From Adiantum capillus-veneris (Eukaryota > Streptophyta > Polypodiopsida > Polypodiales > Pteridaceae), in assembly GCA_014529385.2 (NCBI GenBank), contig CM043944.1:72655884-72719883 (forward strand): 64,000 nucleotides of DNA, in the 5' to 3' direction. This document shows positions 54,509 to 64,000 of the stretch, one piece after another. The notes beneath the pieces were generated by a model, which made no database searches, was not told where the DNA came from, and was given only the letters and a program-made list of their open reading frames with translations. The translations under genes were made by a program, and so were the position numbers. The first letter of the stretch is position 1. Each line of letters opens with the position of its first letter.

Positions 54509-56073
54509 ATGAGGACCCCAGCGAGGAAATCAGCAGCCAAAGAGTCACCGGACAATGGGAAAAAGAAGAAGAGGACAAAGGATGCAAAATCCCCTCGGAA
54601 CATCGACACCCCAAATACGAGGGCTAGCAAGGGGGCCTCGTTTGTGGAGAGGGAGAAACCTTCTGTGTCCATGGAGACTTCATTTAAGCCTGGGTCTCTT
54701 TTTGCCGATGATGAGACTCCACGGTCATCTACAACATCTAAAGGTAGGTGCTATGAGAGCTGTGCGTTTTCTGGTGATTTACCATTTTATTTTCCATGCA
54801 TGCAAGCTTATGCATGTCTTTTATCTGATGAGGTCTGCATTTGCTTTTTTTGCATGCAGCAAGTACATGTGCATGTTTGGGATCTTCTTAGGAATTTAGG
54901 GTTTAGGAAAGTTACAAAGTTACATGTATAAGATGCTCTTTAGATTGCTAACTTGCATGCATGCAAGTGCAAAAATCAGTATATGTTGTGCATGAGCATA
55001 GAACAAAGTTGAAGCTCAGTAGGGATGTCATCATAACCAAATTTGGTACTAACCAATACCAAATTTGATACTAACCACTACCAAATTTGGCTTTGTACAC
55101 AACTGAATTTTGCAATTGTCACCTGAATGAGATACATTCATTTCATTCCATGTGTTTTGTTATGCACAACTGAAATGAGGCATATAATGAGGGCATGTCT
55201 TTACTTGCGTGTTGTTTCCACATCGTAGGAAAAAACAAGATGGAGGAGTACCCTATCTTGACAAAGTTCTGCTATACAGCACAAGAGATTCATGATGAGT
55301 ATGGATTGAGCATGGAGGGGGTGCTGCCAAAGGATCTTATGGAAGATGACATCCCCGATGACTAGTGGCTCATTGTATTCAGACATTCCAGCCAGAAGAA
55401 GACAAAGATTTACTTAAAACACGTGCAGCCACGGCTTCAGGATGAATGCAGGATCCTGTTCCATAAGGTGTACCAAGACCCACCATCATGTGGGGAGATC
55501 ACTACAAAATTGCCCATTGTTTTGCATATGAGAAGTGTCATGCAGCCACAAAGGACCCTACGGGCCACAGGGTTGCATAGGCCAGGTTTGGTGAGAGTGT
55601 ACTCAACATGTGTTCCTCCTGACCAGGAGGCTTGGAAAAGAAGGTTGAGAATCGGCGAAAGGCAAACGGTGTGTCCCAAGGAGGCCACCCATCAAATACC
55701 AAGAAGCCCCGACTTACGCCAGTTGGTAGTATGCCTCCTACACAGAAAGTCCCCCCACAGCGTCATGAGGAGAAGACACCTGATTATATTGCGGACCTTG
55801 AAGCTATGGTTGGGAGAGTCCCTCGGACATGTGTCACGGTAGCCGATAGGCTGAAAGAGCTGACAATGTCTCTGAAGCAGAAGAAGGAAACACTCTTGAG
55901 GGCAGAGGGTTCCAATAAACTTATCAAGCAGATTATGGATGACATCGAGGAATATGAGACTCAACTGGAAACACTGAGAGAGGCCAACACTGGCGATGAC
56001 GCAGAAATCAATGTGATAGAAGCTGATTTGGCTGCTAGTCGAAGAATGCTACGTTGATACAAAATCAGTGAAG
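54509..56073 (+). pseudogene. FCP1-like locus, N-terminal and coiled-coil exons
   Basis: Exon 1 (54509-54743) starts at ATG with a basic tail, MRTPARKSAAKESPDNGKKK, and ends at AAAG|GTAGGTG. Exon 2 (55229-56073) begins after CGTAG in matching phase. It encodes EEYPILTKFCYTAQEIHDEY, then a TAG in ...IPDD*WLIVF, LKHVQPRLQDECRILFHKVY and IVLHMRSVMQPQRTLRATGL. After a frameshift near 55625 comes a Lys/Glu-rich coiled coil (LTMSLKQKKETLLRAEGSNK, IEEYETQLETLREAN). A TGA just before the strong donor GAAG|GTACGT closes it. The function is unknown. Stops in otherwise well-spaced exons suggest a decayed copy of a larger family. The intron at 54744-55228 shows palindromic CCAAATTTGG strings. Confidence 0.6.
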
Positions 56074-57078
56074 GTACGTCATTTCTCGACAAGGAGATTC
56101 TAGAGCAACAGGTGCTGGTAGTTTTGGGAGTTTTGGTAGAACTATTTATGCTTGGTTTGGTGGGATTGGTAGTGTTAGGTACCTTTGGTAGAACTGTTTA
56201 TGCTTGGTTTGGTGGGATTGGTAGTGTTAGGTACCTTTGATAGAACTATTTATGCTTGGTTTGGTGGGATTGGTAGTATTAGGTACTCATGGTAGAACTG
56301 TTTTTATTCTAGGTAGTTTATGGTTTCCTTCTCTCTTATGGTTTGGTATTTCTGGTACTATGAAGAAGTTTTGGTACTTTAAGGTACTTTAAGAAAGTGC
56401 TGCAAAAGGTGTTATGGTAGTTTTATTCTGATAGCTTTGGTAGTTTTGCTAGTTTTGGTACTTTTAGGTACTATTTGAAAGTGCTACAAAAGTGTAATTG
56501 GTAGTTTGATTTTGGTAATTTTGGTAGTTTTGGTAGTTTTTGAAAGTGCTGCAAAAAGTGTTTATTTGGTAGTCTTGGTAGTTTTGATACTTTTGGTACT
56601 ATTAGAAAGTGCTGCAAAAAGTGGCTTCTGCAGTTTGATTTGGTAGTTTTGGTACTTTTGGTACTTTTAGGTACTATTTGAAAGTGTTGAAAAAAGTGGG
56701 TTTGGTAGTTTTGGTATTTTTGGTACTTTTAGGTACTATTTGAAAGTGCTGCAAAAAGCTTGTTTGGTAGTTTGATTTTGGTAGTTTTGGGTACTTTTAG
56801 GTACTATTTGAAAGTGATGCAAAAAGCTTGTTTGGTAGTTTTGGTACTTTTAGGTACTATTTGAAAGTGCTGCAAAAAGTTTCTTTTGGTAGTTTTGATA
56901 AGGTCTGGGAGTTTAGTTCTGTATTGAGGGTATTTATATGTTTTTGGTACTATATGATTCCCGAGTTTGGTGGTTTTGGTAGTTTGGGTTCTGTTTCGTA
57001 GTACAGTACTTAGAAGTACCAGTCTCGGTATGACTTCTTGGTAGTTTTTGAAACTAATTGGGACCTGGTTGTCAACAG
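56074..57078 (+). repeat. Intron with GGTAGTTTTGGTAC minisatellite
   Basis: The segment between donor 56074 and acceptor 57078 (GTCAACAG) is mostly an irregular repeat: GGTAGTTTTGGTACTTTT, AGGTACTATTTGAAAGTGCT and GCAAAAAG recur about eight times. Before it, the longer string GGTAGAACTGTTTATGCTTG is repeated three times (56135-56270), with period about 63-65 bp. Confidence 0.85.
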
Positions 57079-57443
57079 GCTGAGTATGACACTCTGGAGA
57101 AAAAATGGAAGGAAGGTCAAGAGCATACCCTATTTGTGAAGGAGATGTTGTCTGATATCAGGCTTGGGAAGAGGTTCCTACTATATCCTAGGCCCTAGGT
57201 TAATGATTCGGTAAATGTGATCCCGGTGTTTGGTATGTGTGTTGCATGCGGTGAGCCCTTGGAGTGCGCACATGTAGTCTGAACCTTCATGCTAGAGTGC
57301 CGACACCAGTATCATCCCTTGTGCTTAAGTGCTCTGTTACAAAGCAGGGATCAATGTGTCAAGCTGGGTTGTAATATGGTAATCTCTGATTTGGCAAAGT
57401 CCTGGGCTAACTGGGCTAGTGGGCTTCAAGTTGTCAAGATTAA
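57079..57443 (+). pseudogene. FCP1-like locus, RING-like zinc-finger exon
   Basis: Flanked by GTCAACAG and AA|GTATGTG. The frame reads AEYDTLEKKWKEGQEHTLFV, then a stop in YPRP*VNDSV, then VFGMCVACGEPLECAHVV, a TGA, and TFMLECRHQYHPLCLSALLQ and SRDQCVKLGC. The spacing C-x2-C...C-x-H-x2-H-x2-C...C-x4-C resembles a RING-type cross-brace finger with C-H-H-C in the middle, so a ubiquitin-ligase-like or protein-binding finger is plausible. Two in-frame stops remain. The phase of the flanking exons does not match the acceptor of the next exon by one base, a further sign of decay or of an exon boundary I have misplaced. Confidence 0.6.
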
Positions 57444-57535
57444 GTATGTGTGCATTTTTGAATACATATGCGCACTTGCAACATAGTGAGGTTTTCATAC
57501 AAGTTAGTATGTGTTGTCTTTCTTTGTGTTTGCAG

Positions 57536-58218
57536 AGGAGCAGGATGCTGCAGTTGCTGACCAGCACGCCACAAAGTCGGCTGCAAGTCGAATATGGGAC
57601 GTGGATGAGGTGACAAGGGAGATATCAGATGTTCTCCACGATCTGAAGCAAGGTAATTCTGTAGGGAAAGACAATGTGACGGGGCAAAGATGTGAGGCAA
57701 CAGGTGACAGCGAAAGTAAAAGTGAGGAGGAGGCCAGAGATGATAAAAAGACAGGTGACAGTGAAAGTAAAAGTGAGGAGGAGGCCAAAGATGGTAAAAA
57801 GACTAAGGAAAAGGAGGAAGGTAAAGTCCCTGTTGTTGTGGAGCTGGATGCGGAGGAAAGCCAGGATGCTGCCAACACAAAGCTCGATGAAGAAACGGCC
57901 AAGAAGGGAGAGGAAGAACCCACAAAGGGGGGTGTTGGGGAGGGGGTGGAAACCACAAAGGGGAGTGAAGGGGAGGTCAAAGAGGGGTCGGAAAGCAACA
58001 AATATCGGAGGGAGGCCGAGGATGAGCAGGAAGAAGTACTCACGAACGATACTATTGTGGACAGCACCGACGGGGGCATTGACTCTATTGATGCCGATGC
58101 TATTTCGAAGCGGAGAGGTGATTCCCCTGATTCCGTGACCCTGCAGAAACTTTTCTGTTTGCAGAGAAAGAAGCACAATCGCGCCCGTGATCAATTATCC
58201 CGTGTATGCAAACTGTAG
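57536..58218 (+). pseudogene. FCP1-like locus, acidic repeat exon
   Basis: After a strong acceptor (CTTTGTGTTTGCAG) the exon runs open to a TAG at 58216-58218, about 227 codons. It starts EEQDAAVADQHATKSAASRI, has a tandem GDSESKSEEEA repeat (two copies, 54-bp unit at about 57703-57790), a Glu/Lys/Gly-rich stretch and NDTIVDSTDGGIDSIDADAI, ending in LQRKKHNRARDQLSRVCKL. The composition is that of a disordered acidic linker, probably nuclear. It is the only segment of this locus without a break. A possible donor (CCGT|GTATGC) near 58199-58206 might splice it to the phosphatase exons. Confidence 0.6.
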
Positions 58219-58229
58219 CCAGTGAGAAT

Positions 58230-58530
58230 CTATTGTATTCCGCACTTTGTGCTTTTTAGTGACTGAGTCCACTTGATTTTTTGGCCCTGAGCTTTATCTG
58301 CTCTCTCTATCTAGTTCTGTGTTGGTATGTTACCTTCCGTTACATTACTGTTTCAGATGTCCTCACTATATGTGCATTAAAGTACCAAATTTGGTACTTT
58401 TTGGTACTGTTGAACTTGGGTGCACGTCTGTCCACTATTACAGTACCAATTTGGTACTTCTTGAACTTGCGATTTCGGATAGTCCTTATCACTTGTGCAA
58501 TACAGTACCAAATTTTGTAGTTTTTAGACC
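58230..58530. repeat. Inverted duplication, left arm
   Basis: The stretch TATTGTATTCCGCACTTTGT through GTTACATTACTGTTTCAG and AACTTGGGTGCACGTCTGTC is present in reverse complement at about 59700-60055 with perhaps 90 % identity by eye. The arms flank the phosphatase exons. The inner part carries CCAAATTTGGTAC palindromes. Confidence 0.85.
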
Positions 58531-58601
58531 AGTTTTCTATTTTAGATATGATGTTTGCACTGTGTATTTGTCCCCACTCATTATGTTTGTTGGTGTTGTA
58601 G

Positions 58602-59448
58602 TAAGTCGGTGGCTATACGAGACACCGACAAGCACATTGTTGCAGCCTGATGTGGCTGCTAGACGTGGGCGGATGATTGTGTTTGATCTTAACGGCGTGC
58701 TACTAACTAGCTGCTGCAGAGCGAAATCCCTGAGGAACTTGAGTGCCTGCCAAAGGAGCACACGCCACCGGTAGTCTATCTCCAAAAGAATGTAATTTGT
58801 CTTGTAAGGCCGGATGCGGAGCAGTTCATCCTACGGCTTAAACAGAAAGCCAGCCTAGTGTTGTGGTCCTGCTGTAGAAGGGAAAAACTGTTACACATGG
58901 TGAACGCATGCTTCCCTAACCATAGAAGTCAAAAATATTTTGCAGGTAAAGCATGCCCGCTTTGAATGTTGCAGGACATAAGTTACGCATACCTCTAACC
59001 TCGTTTTTTGGCATTAGTAGATATTCTCTCCCAAGAGGACTGTGAAATATGGCGGCCCCGTATGTCGGAGGTGCCGGTTGTGCCCAAACACATGGGCGAT
59101 AAGCCCGTTTTCCTGAAGAAGCTACAGATGCTGTGGGCAAGGCACCCGAAGTACGATGCCAGCAACACTGTTCTTGTAGATGATTGTAGATACAAGTCTC
59201 TTAAAAATGACTATGAAAACTGTATGGCAATCCGATCATACGATCCCATGGTAGTAGGAACCAATTACCCGTTTTACTTGCTGGATTTTTTTTTGCCTTG
59301 GTTGCTCGGGTGCATAAGGGATCGGTACCCAACAGCGTACACTCGCTAAAACCCAGTCTTTGACACTGAAGACGATATTTCTGGGTACATTAGTGATTAC
59401 TTCATACAGATGGAGGGATACTCCTATAAATTTGATCCCCCGAGGTAG
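58602..59448 (+). pseudogene. FCP1-like HAD phosphatase-domain exons
   Basis: Exon 58602-58945 (acceptor TGTTGTAG, donor TTTGCAG|GTAAAG) and exon 59021-59448 (acceptor CATTAGTAG) join in matching phase (G|AT). They encode HAD motif I as GRMIVFDLNGVLL, with Asn at the position of the usual second Asp, then after a frameshift near 58710 LECLPKEHTPPVVYLQKN, RPDAEQFILRLKQKASLVLW (motif II region, LWSC in place of VWSS), YFADILSQEDCEIW, FLKKLQMLWARHPKYD (Lys of motif III) and NTVLVDDCRYKSLKN (motif IV Asp pair). A TAA at 59347-59349 and a TAG at 59446-59448 end it. FCP1/NLI-interacting-factor phosphatases act on Ser/Thr phosphates such as the RNA polymerase II tail; catalysis is doubtful with DLNGVL. 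Confidence 0.72.
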
Positions 59449-59699
59449 CAGATTGCCATAATCATGTAGATAGTGGAATTTTGTAACCCGATACTATACA
59501 TAATGGAAAACCACTTCTCTTGTTCAAGTGTCTTGGTATCTTGATCTCTAGTGTTGAAACCTATGACTAATTTTGTTGAAACCTCTTGGAGCTAACCAGG
59601 TTGCCCAAAATTTTAATTTTTGAGGCAGATAGCATCTATGTTTGGCATACCTTTCATGTTAACAACGTAGTTCTAGACATTGCTCAAGGTGGTCGTATC

Positions 59700-60055
59700 A
59701 AATACAAATAGACAAACTGAAAAATACCAAGAAGTAAAGTAAACCATAAGTGATACAACAAGTTCAAGGAGTACCAAATTGTACCAAATTTGGTACTGTA
59801 ATAGTGGACAGGAGTGCACCCAAGTTCAACACAGTACCAAAAAGTACCAAATTCGGTACTGTAATAGTGGACCGACGTGCACCCAAGTTCAACAGTACCA
59901 AAAAGTAGAGATATAGTGAGGACAACTGAAACAGTAATGTAATGAAAGGTAACGTACCAACACAAAACTAGATAGAGAGAACAGATAAAGCTCAGGGACA
60001 AAAAATCAAGTTGACTCTGTCACTAAAAGGCACATAGTGCGGAATACACATGGTA
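59700..60055. repeat. Inverted duplication, right arm
   Basis: Reverse complement of 58230-58530, with an extra internal copy of the TGCACCCAAGTTCAACAGTA block. Two further copies of that block, same orientation, lie at about 62175-62275. 59449-59699 shows nothing recognised. Confidence 0.85.
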
Positions 60056-60105
60056 CTGTTGACTACCAGATTTGGTACTATTGACTACCGGATTCAGTCG
60101 TTCAA

Positions 60106-62064
60106 TCAGGGCTTCTCATTTCCCTCAAGGAACATGGACGCACCTTCGTCGCTCTCATCATCATGATATGGCATGCTATTGTATATCCTCTCATATACTT
60201 CAATAGACAACTTGTATTGTAAAATTTGACCTAGGGATCCTGCAATAGGCTCCATCGGGAAACGTATGGCCCTAACAAGATGTGAGTAGATCATTACCGG
60301 AGATGTGTGATCCAATAGCCGGTATGTATCAGCTTTTCCTTCAACTTGGCCATAAAGAAAGCCTTCAACAACCTTTCCTCCTCTAACAATGTTGTTATGC
60401 CACTTATCCTTTTGTGCTTTCACCGTTTGGTACAACACTTCTTTGCATTTGATAATGTAGAAGTCTTCGTTTGCCTCAACTGCTTTTACTGCAAAATTAT
60501 CCCCTATGGACAGCATGCCACTTAACATTTCAGGGCATCCTTCATATAGTGGCAGGTTGGACACTTGGCTCATCGGAATCGATGTTGAATCTCCACCCTC
60601 CTCCTCGTCATCTGATTCGTCATCCCTAATTGTAACCCCGGACTCTAGTAATGGTTTGATGCAAACATATTTCCATTCTTCAATGTGCATTCTGTTCCTG
60701 CATCTTCTCCACAACCCATGCATACATGGATCACAAAAGCATGAAAGTGATCGAAAGCGTATGGCGGTGTGGTTGTCCTGTGAATAGCCATCAGCACAAT
60801 GAAATGAGCGGGAGCCAATGATGCTCTCACAGTTCCATTGCAGATTGCGCTACACTTCATTCGTGCCAATAAGCCAAAAGACTCTTTGCGTATTACACCT
60901 CTGAGACTGTTCTCTTAGCTGAAAAGTTGCTTTCAAAAAGTTGACAACATCGGCTGCACACTTCATACGCCAGCCATCTGGTTTTAATTCCTCATGCATC
61001 AAAGTTGTCTTGATGACTTCCCCTGCCCCATCATGTTCACCTTTTCCATGGCCGGATGTAGAGAAGTTATGCATCATGTGCAAGCCTGTCATTTGATAGT
61101 ACCTGGCCACAAAATAGTAAGGTCTACGGGCCTTGAATTGTGAAGTAGCAGCATCTGACCAAACCCAATGTTGTTGCACAGAATGTCCTCGTTCTTTCAA
61201 CCACTTGTCATGCAGCAAGAAACAATGTTGTACAAACAATGTGTCATGCTGCTTGTCATCCGATATGTAGAAGTGTAGCGTCTTCTGTGTACCACCTATT
61301 GAATTTCTTAAATAAGTGATGTGCACAAGTATTGTGACTTGGGTAGACCACCAATGCATTGACTGAATTTCATTCTGAACTTTAATGGAATAATTCTCCG
61401 CCAAGTCAATAACAGATACTACAACGTTGCTAGGAAAATTTTGCAAACAGTCCTTGAATTGTTGGGCTTGCCAGTGGAAGACAAAGTTGTGCCTGATGAA
61501 GCCTATCAGATGGGCTGAAAATAGGCTAAGAAAAGTCCCACTTTTCATCCGTTGCACAATCAAGTCCTTTCTCTTCTTCTCACTCCCACCTTCGTGAACC
61601 TGTCCTGTTCCAACCTCCATGAAAACCTTCACAAACACCTCCTTGCTATCCTCTGCTATCTCATCGGGACAAAATGTCAACCTCCGTACTCCACATTGTG
61701 AGCAGTCCCCCGTCAAGCATTTCTTTGCATGGTATTCACAATTTGGAGGCTTTGGGCACATGATGGATTCCCACATAACGGTGATGTGCTGACACAATGC
61801 TTGGTTTGCAAAACACGTTCCTGTCTCATCACCTCTGCAACAAACGGAGCAAGTGCAAAGGTGACCTTTCCCGTGGTGCCCAAACTTGTTCTGCCGCATT
61901 TGATTAAGGGCCTCTTTGAAATAGAACATCTGCACATGAACCACACAGCAGGAAGTATTTCTTTCCTTCAACTTCAGTACAAAGTATGGCTTCAATGTCT
62001 CGAAGCATCTAAGAGACACTACCACTGTTGGGTGAGCCTTCTTGAGTCTTTGGTACAGCTCAAC
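60106..62064 (-). pseudogene. Cys-rich RNase-H-fold transposase-like gene, last exon (one TAG)
   Basis: On the minus strand a splice acceptor (GTGCCATAG, AG at 62066-62065) opens an exon VELYQRLKKAHPTVVVSLRC that stays in one frame to a stop at 60106-60108, about 650 codons, except for one TAG at 60850-60852 (IGTNEV*RNLQW). Near residues 65-135 is a Cys/His cluster (GHLCTCSVCCRGDE, CPKPPNCEYHAKKC, GDCSQCGVRRLTFC), probably metal-binding. The core has three acidic blocks: VVVSVIDLAENYS, QHWVWSDAATSQFKARRPYY and GHGKGEHDGAGEVIK, fitting a DDE/RNase-H-like active site. The C-terminus is acidic then ends SEVYERIYNSM-like. I know similar proteins only as uncharacterised families expanded in seedless plants. 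It converges with the FCP1-like exons. Confidence 0.65.
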
Positions 62065-62068
62065 CTAT

Positions 62069-63976
62069 GGCACAAAAACAAAACAATTCAGAAAAAAACC
62101 AACATCATGGTACTGGTAAAATTTCACTACTGCAGTATTGCCAAAACTGGCTTTCGACAGTTCCAAATATGGTACTATAATAGTGGACAGACGTGCACCC
62201 AAGTTCAACAGTACCCAAAAGTACCAAATTTGGTACTGTAATAGTGGACAGACGTGCACCCAAGTTCAATAGTACCAAAAAGTTCCAAATATGGTACCGT
62301 AGATTTGGTACTGTCGGTAGGCTTTGGTACTCTATAGATATTATTTGGTACTATCAAAAGTGTGGGGTACCCTGTAAATATACTTTGGTCCTATAGTGGT
62401 AGGCTTTGGTACTCTACAGATAGGATTTGGTACTCTTCAGAGAGGATTTGGTACTCTACAGATAGTCTTTGGTGGTATCCGATGAGTTTGGTACTCTACA
62501 TATAGGCTTTGGTACTATCAGAAGTGTGGGGTACCCTATAAATAGACTTTGGTTCTATAGTGGTAGGCTTTGGTACTCTACAGATAGGATCTGGTACTCT
62601 TCAGAGCGGATTTGGTACTCTACAGATAGTCTTTGGTGGTATCCGATGAGTTTGGTACTCTGTAAATAGACTTTGGTTCTCTATACATAGGCATTGGTAC
62701 TGGATAAATATGTTTTGGTACTCTATTGAGAGGATTTGAAACTCTATGGATAGGCTTTGGCACTCGATTGCTAGGATTTTGTACTCGATATACCAGATTT
62801 GGTACTCTACAGATCTGAGTTGGTACTCCATAGATAGGCTTTGGTACTCGATATACCGGATTCGGTACCCTACATATGTGCTTTGGTACTTTATAGATAG
62901 CCTCTGATACTCGATAGACAGTATTTGGTACTCTACATATAGGCTTTGGTACTATCAGAAGTTTGGGGTACCCTGTAAATAGACTTTGGTCCTATAGTGA
63001 TAGGCTTTGGTACTCTACAGATAGGATTTGGTACTCTACAGAGAATATTTGGTACTCTACAGATAGTCTTTGGTGGTATCCGATGAGTTTGGTACTCTGT
63101 AAATAGTTTTTGGTTCTCTATACATAGGCATTGGTACTGGATAAATAGGTATTGGTACTCTATCGAGAGGGTTTGAAACTCTATGGATAGGCTTTAGCAC
63201 TCGATATCTAGGATTTTGTACTCGATATACCGGATTTGGTACTCTACAGATCTGCTTTCGTACTCCATACATATGCTTTGGTACTAGATACACTGGATTT
63301 GGTACTCTACAGATGTGCTTTGGTACTCCATAGATAGCTTTTGGTACTCTATATATAGGCTTTGGTACTATCAGAAGTGTGGGGTACCCTATAAATAGAC
63401 TTTGTTCCTATAGTGGTAGGCTTTGGTACTCTACAGATATGATCTGGTACTCTTCAAAGCAGATTTGGTACTCTACAGATCTGCTTTGGTACTCCATACA
63501 TATGCTTTGGTACTAGATACACCGGATTTGGTACTCTACAGATGTGCTTTGGTACTCCATAGATAGCCTTTGGTACTCGATAGACATGATTTGGTGCTCT
63601 ACATATAGCCTTTTGTACTATCAGAAGTGTGGGGTACCCTGTAAATAGATCCTGGTCCTATAGTGATAGGATTTGGTACTCTACAGAGAGACTTTGGTGG
63701 TATCCGTTGAGTTTGGTACTCTGTAAATAGACTTTTGGTTCTCTATACATAAGCATTGGTACTGGATAATTAGGTTTTGGTACTCTATAGAGAGGGTTTT
63801 GAACTCTATGGATAGGCTTTGGCAGTCGATAGCTAGGATTTGGTACTTTATAGATATTCTTTGGTACTGTAAACACCCTGTTCCGTACAGCAGACTACCA
63901 AATTTGGTACTGTTTGGACCAAATAAGCCTTAAGTAGCACCAAACAAGATGAACAATTACTAGAATTTGTTGGTAC
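62069..63976 (-). repeat. Minisatellite-filled intron of the transposase-like gene
   Basis: From about 62160 to 63900 the plus strand repeats GGCTTTGGTACTCTACAGAT and variants every 20-24 bp. Higher-order blocks containing ACTATCAGAAGTGTGGGGTA recur near 62353, 62517, 62951, 63370 and 63616, and GTCTTTGGTGGTATCCGATG near 62485, 62628, 63065 and 63690. Open minus-strand frames giving repeated YRVPNP peptides are by-products. If the exon to the right is real, this is one intron of about 1.9 kb. Confidence 0.75.
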
Positions 63977-64000
63977 CTGAGATTTGTCGAGTAGATGTAT
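63977..64000 (-). pseudogene. Possible upstream exon end of the transposase-like gene
   Basis: The window ends in minus-strand sequence ATACATCTACTCGACAAATC followed by TCAG|GTACCA, a good splice donor at 63976-63975. The segment is too short to identify. It is proposed only because an upstream exon is required by the acceptor at 62065. Confidence 0.3.

Noticed and set aside
62600-63880. Minus-strand frames with repeated YRVPNP/YRVPKP peptides
   Set aside because: Direct translation of the GGTAC minisatellite; they drift with the repeat and carry no independent coding signal.
1-64000. tRNA, rRNA or other structural RNA genes
   Set aside because: I saw no cloverleaf with a GTTCRANNC T-loop or rRNA core sequence; only tRNA-complementary primer sites of retroelements. 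A covariance-model scan would be decisive.

Overview
This window is nuclear DNA of a land plant. The evidence is a seven-exon plant-type neprosin gene with canonical GT-AG introns, and many Copia and Gypsy LTR retrotransposons, the Copia ones with the plant initiator-tRNA-Met primer site (TGGTATCAGAG). Very abundant (GA)n/(CT)n tracts and two expanded lineages of RNase-H-fold transposase-like proteins make me favour a seedless plant, probably a fern. That last step is inference from memory of where such families are common, not a search result.

Layout. 1-637: 3' end of a Copia element with its LTR. 631-2720: tandem satellite built around a palindromic TATGGCCCTAGGGCCATA core. 2833-4388: broken N-terminal half of a transposase-like gene. 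4347-4885: opposite-strand Gypsy integrase tail. 4886-25465: a deep retroelement nest. A plus-strand Copia (F, 4886-12675) holds a complete gag-only element (E, 5406-7994, TSD CTAGG). F is cut by a minus-strand relative (G, 12676-15169). G is cut by Copia A (15170-25465), which holds a 5.6-kb element without recognisable genes (15487-21103). 25466-30183: decayed minus-strand Gypsy H. 30184-34305: non-coding, with microsatellites and a tandem duplication. 34463-37508: the neprosin gene, the only apparently intact host gene, carrying three copies of a 280-bp MITE in its introns and a fourth just downstream. 37904-39280: nothing recognised. About 39280-54290: plus-strand Gypsy D with a long repeat-rich leader, split by a full-length Copia C (46140-51298, TSD CCTGA).

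54509-64000: a different locus. On the plus strand, exons encode a basic tail, a coiled coil, a RING-like finger, an acidic repeat domain and an FCP1-like HAD phosphatase domain, all carrying stops or frameshifts. On the minus strand lies a Cys-rich RNase-H-fold transposase-like gene, open for about 650 codons except for one TAG. Both transcription units share a CCAAATTTGG/GGTAC repeat vocabulary in introns and flanks, and the phosphatase exons are bracketed by an inverted duplication. This pairing is the best candidate here for an undescribed mobile system.

Apart from neprosin, nearly everything is mobile-element derived. The insertion order can be read from target-site duplications. One element (A) has mismatched flanks, so it looks like the product of recombination between two copies. 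All alignments were by eye, and no database was searched.
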